In this document: positions 24,666-32,257 of the stretch, piece by piece
Position numbering within the stretch: the stretch's first letter is position 1
Layout of the letters: each line of letters begins with the position of its first letter
NCBI RefSeq assembly: GCF_004217135.1
Contig: NZ_SHKK01000001.1
Coordinates: forward strand, 3,906,001 to 3,970,000
Length of the DNA stretch: 64,000 nt
From: Micromonospora violae
GTDB taxonomy: Bacteria > Actinomycetota > Actinomycetes > Mycobacteriales > Micromonosporaceae
Direction of reading: 5' to 3'
Notes under the pieces: generated by a model
What the model saw: only the letters and a program-made list of their open reading frames with translations
The model's database searches: none
What the model was told of the DNA's origin: nothing
Translations under genes and position numbers: made by a program

Positions 24666-25919
24666 ATGGGAGACACGGGCAGCGCGGGCGAGAGCCGGCC
24701 TCTGTGGGCTCGGCGCATCCGAAACGAACGGGCCGCCCGAGGGTGGTCGCAAGCCGAGGCGGTTGAAGCCCTCCGGGCGCACGCCTCGTCCGAGCTGCCG
24801 TCGAACGGCAGCCTGCTCCGCAACTGGAAGCGCTGGGAGGCGGGTAACGCCGAGCCGGACGACTTCTACAAGGGCCTCATCGCGGCTACGTTCGGCACGG
24901 TCACCGCTGCCTTCTTCCCACGTGGCCGCGATGACGTCGACAAGACCCTGATGGCCGGCACCGGCCTAGACACCCTCGAAATCGTGACCCGCATGCGCGC
25001 GTCGGACGTATCCCAAGCGACCCTCGAAGGGCTGAGGATCACCGCCGACAGGCTGTGCAGCGAGTACCCCTACGCCGACTCGGCCGACCTACGCGTCGAG
25101 GGACATGCGTGGCTTCGACGCATGACGGCCCTGCTCGACGCTCGCCTCACGCTCGCCCAGCACCGGGAGCTGCTGACCCTGGCGGGAACAGTGGCCCTCC
25201 TGGTGGGTTGCGTCGAGTACGACATGGGTCGGCGCACCGAAGCCGAGGCGACCCGCAAAGCTGCGTTGCAGCTCGGGGAAGAATCCGGGGACATGAACGT
25301 CGTCGGCTGGGCGCAGGAGATGCGGGCGTGGTACGCGCTGACCGCAGGTGACTTTCGCGGCGTGGTTGCCGCCGCCGAAGCAGGCGAGGCAGCCGCGCCG
25401 CACCAGAGCGTGGCAGTTCAACTGGCCGCTCAACGTGCGAAGGCGTGGGCGCGAATGGGAGACCGGCGTCAAGTTGAGCTTGCTCTGGACCAGGGCCGCC
25501 GCATCCTTGAAGGGCTGCCTTACCCCGAGAACCTGGATCACCATTTCGTGGTCGACCCGGCCAAGTTCGACTTCTACGCGATGGACTGCTACCGGATCGT
25601 CGGGGAGAACGGGCTCGCCGAGGTCTACGCGGACGAGGTGATCCGCTCATCCACGGACAGCAGCGGCATCGTGCGCAAGCCGATGCGGGTGGCGGAAGCG
25701 CAGATCACCCTTGGTGTGGTGGCAGCACGAGCAGGCGACTTGGACCGCGCCGTCGACCTCGGCCGCCAAGCGCTCAGTGGCAACCGCCGGTCGCTGCCGT
25801 CGCTCGCCATGGTGGCCACGGACCTGTCGTCAGTGCTGGCGAAGCAATACCCGGACGCGCCAGAGACGCGGGACTTCGCGGACGAGCTGCGGGCGATCAA
25901 GGCGGCACAGACCGCCTAG
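24666..25919 (+). CDS. XRE-family regulator with TPR-like domain
   Basis: A 417-residue protein. Residues 12-75 hold an HTH of XRE type (RIRNERAARGWSQAEAVEAL ... LLRNWKRWEAG), and the rest is helical repeat sequence typical of large actinomycete XRE/TPR regulators. It is the only obvious transcriptional regulator in the element and is divergent from the transfer/replication operon, whose operator lies 180 bp away; it may control excision and transfer. The frame overlaps the convergent small HTH gene by 4 bp. Confidence 0.85.
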   Translation: MGDTGSAGESRPLWARRIRNERAARGWSQAEAVEALRAHASSELPSNGSLLRNWKRWEAGNAEPDDFYKGLIAATFGTVTAAFFPRGRDDVDKTLMAGTGLDTLEIVTRMRASDVSQATLEGLRITADRLCSEYPYADSADLRVEGHAWLRRMTALLDARLTLAQHRELLTLAGTVALLVGCVEYDMGRRTEAEATRKAALQLGEESGDMNVVGWAQEMRAWYALTAGDFRGVVAAAEAGEAAAPHQSVAVQLAAQRAKAWARMGDRRQVELALDQGRRILEGLPYPENLDHHFVVDPAKFDFYAMDCYRIVGENGLAEVYADEVIRSSTDSSGIVRKPMRVAEAQITLGVVAARAGDLDRAVDLGRQALSGNRRSLPSLAMVATDLSSVLAKQYPDAPETRDFADELRAIKAAQTA

Positions 25920-26179
25920 CGTTCAGCTTCGTCGCCCGAGTGCGGTTGAACCTCAGCACGCGACCTGCCGCCAACACCGGGTCGCGGTCGCGCCTCATGC
26001 CAACTGACGATGTGCGCCGGCCGCCACACGTGAGTTCGCCCAAGGGTCAGATCGGGCGCAGGCATCTGCCCCCGTTTCCGGTACGTCGCCACCGTTCCGA
26101 CCCGCACCCCGAGGTAGGCGGCGACATCCGAGGTCGTCCACCACTCGGCGTCCGGATCAGGGTTCGTCACGTCCGCCAT
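25916..26179 (-). CDS. Small HTH protein (AlpA/excisionase-like)
   Basis: An 87-residue protein whose N-terminal half is a MerR/AlpA-type winged-helix (WWTTSDVAAYLGVRVGTVATYRK) with the following HVWRPAHIVSWH wing, and whose tail is polar. It resembles the excisionase at 17800 in its HTH but is not next to an integrase. It could be a second recombination directionality factor or a repressor of the restriction-modification genes, which begin 265 bp away on the other strand. Function uncertain. Confidence 0.75.
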   Translation of the reverse strand: MADVTNPDPDAEWWTTSDVAAYLGVRVGTVATYRKRGQMPAPDLTLGRTHVWRPAHIVSWHEARPRPGVGGRSRAEVQPHSGDEAER

Positions 26180-26384
26180 TCTGCCTGCGTTGGCCGATCA
26201 ACGCACCTACGCACCGGAACCAGTACTTTGCGCGCTCGCCGCCGTAGTGGTTGCCGCGACGACGACGTGAGGGCTTCCGAGGCCCAAGGGACCTGCTCCG
26301 GTCAAGCAACGTAGGTACGTCGGGCCGTTCCCCAAAGCTGACCGCCCGGCCGTACGCTCGGTTCCCTAAGCCGGACCGGCTCCA

Positions 26385-26390
26385 TAGACT
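26385..26390 (+). promoter_or_regulatory. Candidate -10 box for mod-res operon
   Basis: TAGACT in a lower-GC stretch 53 bp before the mod start; GGGGAGGAG lies between and could be the ribosome site. Confidence 0.35.
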
Positions 26391-26443
26391 CTCGAGCGCT
26401 ACGGGGACGAACTGGTCCCGTACGGGGAGGAGCGCGAGCGCGC

Positions 26444-28561
26444 ATGTCACGACTGACAGATCTGATTCGGCAGGCCAAGGCAAAGGATCCGGCGCTTGGT
26501 GCAGAGCTGGAGGCTGAGTTTCACGTCTTGTCCGAGCGGCGCGTTTTCGGTCTCAACTTCGAGCGTCACCGACCCGAGGCGGTCCAGCTCCCTGCACGCC
26601 CAGTGCGCAAGGGTGACAAGGTACAAGTACTGGCACCCCGTGGCACGACGACGCGTGGCGATCACCACCTCTGGCGGGTTACCAGCATCGACACTGTGTG
26701 CAGCGCACGCGTCGCCCAGCTTGCGCTGATCGGTTCCGTGAACAGCGTGACCCGGGCGGCACCGATCGAGGACCTGGTGGTCGTCGCGGAGTTTCGAGAT
26801 CCCATCTACCCGGGTCTCGAGTCGACTGGGCGGGTCGAGCGAGGCGGCGACAAGCCTTTCCATACGGTCATCAACGCCGAGAACTACCACGCACTTCACA
26901 CGCTGCTCTACACCCACCGGGGCAAGGTCGACGCAATCTACATCGACCCGCCGTACAACTCAGGCGCAAGGGACTGGAAGTACAACAACGATTACGTCGA
27001 CGGGGAAGATCTGTACCGCCACTCGAAGTGGCTCGCTTTCATGGAGCGGCGACTGCTGCTCGCCAAGGAGTTGCTGAACCCGGACGAGTCGGTGTTGATC
27101 GTGACGATCGATGAGAAAGAGTACCTGCGACTGGGATTGCTACTCGAACAGACTTTCCCTGAGGGCAATATCCAGATGGTCTCCTCCGTGATCAACCCTG
27201 CTGGGGCGGGACGCGCTGCTGAGTTCTCTCGTACGGATGAGTACATCTTTTTTGTCCGACTCGGCTCGTCGAGGGTGCTGCCAGACCAGCGCAACGAAGA
27301 GCGGCGGCCTGTCACCTGGGACACACTTCGGCGCAGTGACATCGCATCGAGGCGGGGTACCGCAAAGGGGGGTAGGTCACAATTCTTCCCGATCTACGTT
27401 GACCGATCAACTGGGTTTATCTCGGCGATTGGCGAACCGCTTCCTCATGATATGCCACGCGAGAAAGCGCCGCCAATGCCGGGCTGCGTGTCAGTCTTCC
27501 CCGTTCGTCCCGATGGAACGGAGATGAACTGGGGGCTCACTCCAGACCCCGCGCGCAAGCGCCTTGAGCAGGGGTACCTACGAGCTGGCCGCCGCACAGC
27601 GAACGCCCCGCAAGAATATGCGATCTCGTATCTAACAGGCGGAATCATCAACGACATCGAAGCGGGAAACGTCGAAGTCACGGGTCGAGCCGAGGACGGT
27701 TCAGTCATTGCGTGCTACGTCACGGGCCGGTTGGTCATGCCTACAACCGCATGGAATAAGCCGTCACACGACGCTCAGCGTTACGGAACCGAGGTCCTCA
27801 AGAGCCTGATACCCGGTCGCCGTTTCCCATTCCCGAAGGCGGTCTATGCCGTCGAAGACTGCCTTCGCCACTTCTTAGCCGATAAGCCATCCGCTCTGGT
27901 GCTCGACTTCTTTGCAGGCTCTGGAACGACAGCGCATGCGGTGTTTCGGTTGAATCGCCAGGATGGCGGTTCCAGACAATCAATTATTGTAACCAACAAT
28001 GAGGTAGCGGAGAACGAGCAGGCCAACCTGCGCCAGAAAGGTCTGCGCCCCGGTGATGCCGACTGGGAAATTCATGGCATCTGCGACTACATCACTAAGC
28101 CTCGCATCAGGGCGGCAGTGACCGGTGAGACGCCTGACGGCGAGCCCGTGAAGGGTGACTACAAGTTCATCGACGAGTTCCCCATGGCCGAGGGATTCGA
28201 CGAGAACGTCGAGTTCTTCACGCTCACCTACGAGACACCGTGGCGAGTTGCTCGACATCGAGCGTTTGATGCGGTCGCACCCCTGCTCTGGATGCGCGCC
28301 GGTTCACGAGGACGGCGTATCGAGAAATTGGTGGACGGTTGGGATGTGGCAGAAACCTACGGCGTGCTGGAGGACTTGGACCAAGCAGCGGCATTCCTCG
28401 CACGTATCCGAGAGACCGAGTCGGTGCGAACCGCGTTCATCGTGACCGAAGACGATCGGCGCTTTCAGATGGTCTGCGCCGAACTGCCAGGCCGAGTGGA
28501 GCCGATCCGGCTGTACGAGTCGTACCTACGCAACTTCGAAGTCAACTCGGGCAGGGAGTGA
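26444..28561 (+). CDS. mod: Type III DNA methyltransferase (Mod)
   Basis: A 705-residue adenine/cytosine-N-methyltransferase. The catalytic motif IYIDPPYNSG (DPPY at 168-171) precedes the SAM-binding motif VLDFFAGSGTTAH (488-494), with about 320 residues between them that should hold the target-recognition domain. This beta-class order and the size are typical of Type III Mod subunits, which read the target for both modification and cleavage. Base composition is clearly less GC-rich than the neighbours, and codon 478 is TTA, rare in this genome. res starts 7 bp downstream. The target sequence cannot be predicted. Confidence 0.93.
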   Translation: MSRLTDLIRQAKAKDPALGAELEAEFHVLSERRVFGLNFERHRPEAVQLPARPVRKGDKVQVLAPRGTTTRGDHHLWRVTSIDTVCSARVAQLALIGSVNSVTRAAPIEDLVVVAEFRDPIYPGLESTGRVERGGDKPFHTVINAENYHALHTLLYTHRGKVDAIYIDPPYNSGARDWKYNNDYVDGEDLYRHSKWLAFMERRLLLAKELLNPDESVLIVTIDEKEYLRLGLLLEQTFPEGNIQMVSSVINPAGAGRAAEFSRTDEYIFFVRLGSSRVLPDQRNEERRPVTWDTLRRSDIASRRGTAKGGRSQFFPIYVDRSTGFISAIGEPLPHDMPREKAPPMPGCVSVFPVRPDGTEMNWGLTPDPARKRLEQGYLRAGRRTANAPQEYAISYLTGGIINDIEAGNVEVTGRAEDGSVIACYVTGRLVMPTTAWNKPSHDAQRYGTEVLKSLIPGRRFPFPKAVYAVEDCLRHFLADKPSALVLDFFAGSGTTAHAVFRLNRQDGGSRQSIIVTNNEVAENEQANLRQKGLRPGDADWEIHGICDYITKPRIRAAVTGETPDGEPVKGDYKFIDEFPMAEGFDENVEFFTLTYETPWRVARHRAFDAVAPLLWMRAGSRGRRIEKLVDGWDVAETYGVLEDLDQAAAFLARIRETESVRTAFIVTEDDRRFQMVCAELPGRVEPIRLYESYLRNFEVNSGRE

Positions 28562-28568
28562 AGCCAGC

Positions 28569-31163
28569 ATGCGGTACACGCTGAAGGACTACCAGGCCGA
28601 CGCGGTCGGTGACGTGCTCACTAACCTTGCCAAGGCCCGCAATATTTACCGCGACTATGGCGACCCGTCTCAGTTCGCACTAACCGCGACAACCGGCGCG
28701 GGGAAAACCGTGATGGCCGCGGCAGCGATCGAGGCGCTCTTCTACGGCAACGACTCGCTCGACTTCGAGCCTGACCGGACCGCTGTCGTTCTCTGGTTTT
28801 CGGACGACCCCTCATTGAACGAGCAGACGCGCATTCGGCTGGAAGCGGCTTCGGAAAAGCTTGAGTCCGATACGGTCGTAATCCAACACCCGTTCAAACA
28901 CCCGAAGCTTTCGGCCGGCAAGATCTACTTCCTGAACACACACAAGCTCACCAAGTCCTCTCTGCTCACTCGTGGTCACGAATCCGCGCAAGATGATAAT
29001 CAGATTGAACTTGTCCGCGCCAGCTCGCTTCCTGATCGGCAGGAGTACACGATCTGGGGAACGCTCGCGAATACGATCAAGGATCCGAACCTGACCCTTT
29101 ACATGGTCCTTGACGAGGCCCATCGAGGCATGGGCAATCAGTCTGCCGACAAGCCGACCATTGTCAAGCGACTGATCAACGGGCAGGGCGATGTGCCTGC
29201 CATGCCTGTTGTCTGGGGTATCTCCGCGACCGTTCAACGGTTCGAGGATGCGATGAAGGCTGCTGAGGTGTCCGCCTCTCGCATCGCCCTACCAAAGGTT
29301 CTTGTTGACCCTGAGCGAGTACAGGAATCGGGGCTACTGAAGGACGACATCGTCCTGGACATTCCGGCCGAGTCGGGAGCGTTCGACAGTGTTCTTCTGT
29401 CCCGCGCAACCCGGAAGATTGTGGAGTCGACCAAGGCTTGGGCGGCCTACGCAGAAGAGCAAAGTGATGCCGACGCCGTGATTCCGCTCATGGTGCTACA
29501 GTCCCCTAACACCCCTGCCTCGGACATGCTTGCCCGAGCACTTGACACCATCTTCGCTAATTGGCCCGACCTGCGGCCAGACTCGGTTGCCCACGTCCTT
29601 GGGGATCACTCACCGCAGCAATGGGGCATGTACCACGTGCCTTACATCGCCCCAGAGCGAGTACAAGACGCGAAGCATGTGCGGGTACTGATCGCCAAGG
29701 ATGCGATCTCAACCGGTTGGGACTGCCCCCGGGCCGAGGTCCTGGTGTCCTTCCGGCCTGCGAAGGACGCAACCCACATCACCCAGCTTCTTGGGCGGAT
29801 GGTGCGTACTCCTCTTGCACGCCGGATACCTGGAAGCGAGAAGCTCAACAGCGTTGAATGCATCTTGCCCTTCTTCGATCGCAGGACCGCCACGAACGTT
29901 GTGAAGATCCTGCTTGGGACGCTGGAGGAATTCCCTGAGTCCACTGGAGGTCGACGAGTCCTGATTGATCCTCAGGAGATGACCCCAAATCCCGCGATTC
30001 CTGAGGAGGTCTGGGAGGTTCTCGAGGGGCTACCATCACAGTCCCTTCCAAAGAGGGGGACCAAGCCGGTGAAGCGACTCACCGCCTTGGCACACGCGCT
30101 TGCCGCTGATGGGCTGCGACCGGAGGCAGGCAAGGAAGCGCACTCCGTGATGCACGATGTTCTGGACGGGCTTTCGGTTCGTTACAAGGACAAGTTGGCC
30201 GAGGCTGTGGCCGAGATCTGGACCGTGCGGGGAGAGACGATCACAGGTAGTGCTGGTGCAGAAGCCCCCGTCTACTCGGCATTCGCCGAGACGGCAGACG
30301 ACAGGGCCATCCGGGACGCCTTCCGGGCGGCTGGACGTGTTTTGTCCCCCGACCTCGCCGGTACGTACGTCGATCATTTGGCGGGTCCCGACGATCCCGA
30401 CACTGACGATGACGGGCTACGCGACGCACACGTGAAAGTTGCTGCACTGGCGCTCGTGCCCGAAGTCCGCGAGGATCTCGACCGCGAGGCCGACAAGCTG
30501 GCGGCGAAGTGGTTCGACGAGTATCGCGTGGCCGTTAAGAACCTGACCGACGAGCGGCAGGCCGTATACAACGACATTCGCGCCATGTCTATCGAGCCGC
30601 AACGACTCTCGATTACGCGCCCCAGGAGCGCCATGGTGGAGACGCAGACGCGGGACGAGGAGGGCAACGCGCGCCCCATGCCGACCCAGCCCTTGCACCT
30701 GCTTTCAGACTCGGCAGGCCAGTACCCCGTGGGGCGCCCAGTCTTCAACTCCTGGGAACTGGACGTGATCGACAAGGAGCTGGGCCGACCAGGGGTAATC
30801 GCCTGGTACCGCAACCCGCAACGGGCATCGCAGGAATCTCTGGGGGTTGCCTACAAAGACCGTAAGGGAACATGGCGGAGCATGCGGCCGGACTTCGTGT
30901 TCTTCAGTCTGACACCAAACGGAGTCAAGGCGAGCATCGTCGATCCGCACTCTGACTACCTCGGGGACGCGCTGCCAAAACTCCGCGGGCTCGCCGCCTT
31001 CGCGGCCGAGTTCGGAGACGAGTTCCACCGCATCGAAGCGATCAACAAGGTCGGCAACCAACTCAGAGTGCTGGACTTGAAGGACGAGTCGGTACGTCTA
31101 GCCGTCGATACGGCCGACAGCCCGGAGATGCTCTACGAGTCCCGCAATGCCGCCAACTACTGA
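28569..31163 (+). CDS. res: Type III restriction helicase-nuclease (Res)
   Basis: An 864-residue superfamily 2 helicase. Walker A TTGAGKT (41-47), the DEAH box VLDEAHRGM (180-188), SAT (ISATVQ) and the motif VI-like THITQLLGRMVRT are all present. The C-terminal 90 residues (RPDFVFF at about 774, then IVDPHSDYLGDALPKLRG at about 790) look like a PD-(D/E)xK nuclease in which the second catalytic pair is Asp792/His794 instead of the usual Glu/Lys. It would need Mod for target recognition and cleaves unmodified DNA after ATP-driven movement. A strong hairpin follows at 31351. Confidence 0.9.
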   Translation: MRYTLKDYQADAVGDVLTNLAKARNIYRDYGDPSQFALTATTGAGKTVMAAAAIEALFYGNDSLDFEPDRTAVVLWFSDDPSLNEQTRIRLEAASEKLESDTVVIQHPFKHPKLSAGKIYFLNTHKLTKSSLLTRGHESAQDDNQIELVRASSLPDRQEYTIWGTLANTIKDPNLTLYMVLDEAHRGMGNQSADKPTIVKRLINGQGDVPAMPVVWGISATVQRFEDAMKAAEVSASRIALPKVLVDPERVQESGLLKDDIVLDIPAESGAFDSVLLSRATRKIVESTKAWAAYAEEQSDADAVIPLMVLQSPNTPASDMLARALDTIFANWPDLRPDSVAHVLGDHSPQQWGMYHVPYIAPERVQDAKHVRVLIAKDAISTGWDCPRAEVLVSFRPAKDATHITQLLGRMVRTPLARRIPGSEKLNSVECILPFFDRRTATNVVKILLGTLEEFPESTGGRRVLIDPQEMTPNPAIPEEVWEVLEGLPSQSLPKRGTKPVKRLTALAHALAADGLRPEAGKEAHSVMHDVLDGLSVRYKDKLAEAVAEIWTVRGETITGSAGAEAPVYSAFAETADDRAIRDAFRAAGRVLSPDLAGTYVDHLAGPDDPDTDDDGLRDAHVKVAALALVPEVREDLDREADKLAAKWFDEYRVAVKNLTDERQAVYNDIRAMSIEPQRLSITRPRSAMVETQTRDEEGNARPMPTQPLHLLSDSAGQYPVGRPVFNSWELDVIDKELGRPGVIAWYRNPQRASQESLGVAYKDRKGTWRSMRPDFVFFSLTPNGVKASIVDPHSDYLGDALPKLRGLAAFAAEFGDEFHRIEAINKVGNQLRVLDLKDESVRLAVDTADSPEMLYESRNAANY

Positions 31164-31428
31164 TGTCCGTGCGCTCCAACGGTTCCGCTTGGATCCGCTT
31201 GGATTCCGCTTGGATTCGTCGGTGAGAACTTTCCATACGTCTTCAAGGCGGCCCTGCGGGCCGCTGCGTGCCACTCGGGGCACGCCGCGCCTTGCCGCTT
31301 CGCTACCGGCGCGGCGACCCCGGCGGCACGCGAACTCCGGCAGGCACGACGAAGCCCGCGTCCACCGAGGTACAGCAGACGCGGGCTTCGGCTTGGTGCT
31401 ATCAGCCCGCCGATGGCACTCTGCCGAG
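31164..31428. other. Intergenic region after res
   Basis: Holds three short direct repeats of CCGCTTGGATTC type (31181-31220) and the terminator at 31351-31389. No gene is credible here. Confidence 0.6.
31351..31389. terminator. Terminator of mod-res operon
   Basis: GAAGCCCGCGTC (31351-31362) and GACGCGGGCTTC (31378-31389) are perfect complements around a 15-nt loop. Confidence 0.7.
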
Positions 31429-31677
31429 ATGGAAGAACACCCAGGAGGCCCCCTCGCCGATTCCGAAGTGGCAACCATGTTCCGCCTGTTGGCGCGGTTT
31501 GCTGAGCACGACCTGGACCAGTGGGACAACTGGCGACTGGAGACGTCCTACGGACCGGTGTACGTCAATCTCAGCCGAGCGCTGGGACCGGGCCGGCAAG
31601 ACGATGCGTTCACCCCCGTTTGGCCGCTGCCGCCACGGTTCGAGGAGGCCGGGCGGAATGATGCCTCCGGCGGGTAG
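31429..31677 (+). CDS. Small acidic hypothetical protein near attR
   Basis: An 82-residue protein starting at ATG 31429. The core (VATMFRLLARFAEHDLDQWDNWRLETSYGPVYVNLSRAL) looks like a folded helix-strand unit and the C-terminus is TPVWPLPPRFEEA. Similar short proteins seem to occur beside actinomycete integrative elements, but no function is known to me. The ribosome site is weak (only GAG directly before the start), so the start could be another codon. It lies between the res terminator and the right attachment site. Confidence 0.6.
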   Translation: MEEHPGGPLADSEVATMFRLLARFAEHDLDQWDNWRLETSYGPVYVNLSRALGPGRQDDAFTPVWPLPPRFEEAGRNDASGG

Positions 31678-31800
31678 GGCCTCCGGCCCTACGACCCGGA
31701 GATGGCCTCCGGCGGCCGGGGCTACTCGCCCCGGACCCTCGGCGACTCTGGGATGCCTCGGCCGCGACCGGGGACCCGTCGCGCACCAGAGGCCACCAGA

Positions 31801-31864
31801 CCGCGCCGACCTGGTCCAGGTCGTTCGTCCAGTGGGGCGCTCCACCTGGACCAGGTCGGCGCGG
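31801..31864. repeat. 21-bp perfect inverted repeat in AICE right end
   Basis: Arms 31801-31821 and 31844-31864 (starting CCGCGCCGACCTGGTCCAGG) are perfect complements around a 22-nt spacer. It is not beside a gene end in the usual terminator position, so an origin, oriT-like or recombination role is possible. Confidence 0.8.
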
Positions 31865-31948
31865 CCCGGCAGGGCGGAGCCTGCGCGACGGGATGCCGCA
31901 CCGGTCACCATCGGAACCGCTCGTACGTAACCCCACCCCATGATCGTT

Positions 31949-31967
31949 AGGTACACGAGGGGTACAG
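31949..31967. promoter_or_regulatory. Candidate integrase arm sites, right end
   Basis: AGGTACAC (31949-31956) and GGGTACAG (31960-31967) repeat with the same 11-bp spacing as the left pair at 16557-16574. Confidence 0.5.
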
Positions 31968-32073
31968 ATGCCGCCTGGAAACAGTGGATAACGATGGAAG
32001 TTGATATATGGCGTACGACCTGCTCAGCCGCTTGAACGACGCCACTCCCCCAGGTCAGCCGACATGCGCGGTT

Positions 32074-32101
32074 AGTTCGCCATGTACTACGACTGCTGAG
32101 C
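32074..32101. repeat. attR core, 28-bp direct repeat
   Basis: Exact copy of 16484-16511 (the glnA 3' end). Bases to the right are the original sequence downstream of glnA. Confidence 0.93.
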
Positions 32102-32118
32102 AGTCGCTTTAACACCGG

Positions 32119-32153
32119 CCGGGCCGGCTCCGCTCATCGCGGGGCCGGCCCGG
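32119..32153. terminator. Original glnA terminator hairpin, displaced by the AICE
   Basis: CCGGGCCGGC (32119-32128) and GCCGGCCCGG (32144-32153) form a 10-bp stem 18 bp after attR. Before insertion it would have followed the glnA stop. Confidence 0.7.
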
Positions 32154-32164
32154 TCCGCGTTTAC

Positions 32165-32192
32165 ACCCCCACCCCCACCCCCACCCCCACCC
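32165..32192. repeat. C-tract array (ACCCCC)n
   Basis: Regular CCCCCA units, about five; the minus strand is G-rich and could form a G-quadruplex. A similar array of opposite polarity lies at 41816-41879. Confidence 0.85.
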
Positions 32193-32199
32193 GGCACGA

Positions 32200-32257
32200 T
32201 GATCATGAGGTTGACCGGGGGTTCCGTCCGGATTGTCACCCGCCAACCTCATGATCA
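32200..32257. repeat. Palindromic element at the end of the mannosyltransferase gene
   Basis: 14-nt arms TGATCATGAGGTTG (32200-32213) and its complement (32244-32257), overlapping the stop of the gene at 32255. Related in sequence to the element at 14218; probably also a terminator. Confidence 0.8.

Larger units (their letters stand above)
31678..32073. other. Non-coding right end of the AICE
   Basis: No credible gene. Holds GGCCTCCGG repeats around 31680-31720, the 21-bp inverted repeat at 31801-31864, and the candidate integrase arm sites at 31949-31967. Base composition becomes AT-richer in the last 150 bp, as is common for attP arms. Confidence 0.65.
16512..32101. mobile_element. AICE (integrative conjugative element) inserted in glnA
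   Basis: A 15,590-bp element bounded by 28-bp direct repeats. It has the full plan of an actinomycete integrative and conjugative element: tyrosine integrase, excisionase, RepSA-type initiator, Spd-type DUF2637 membrane protein, FtsK/TraB-like ATPase, ssb, small accessory genes, a regulator on the opposite strand, and cargo (Type III restriction-modification). Excision would restore glnA with its native downstream hairpin. Most described AICEs use tRNA genes, so the use of a protein-coding 3' end is notable. No GntR (KorSA) or Pra homologue was seen inside. Confidence 0.92.

Noticed and set aside
31268..31930. 220-codon frame overlapping the small gene at 31429
   Set aside because: Runs through the terminator and the inverted repeat, has Arg/Pro-rich composition and no motif.
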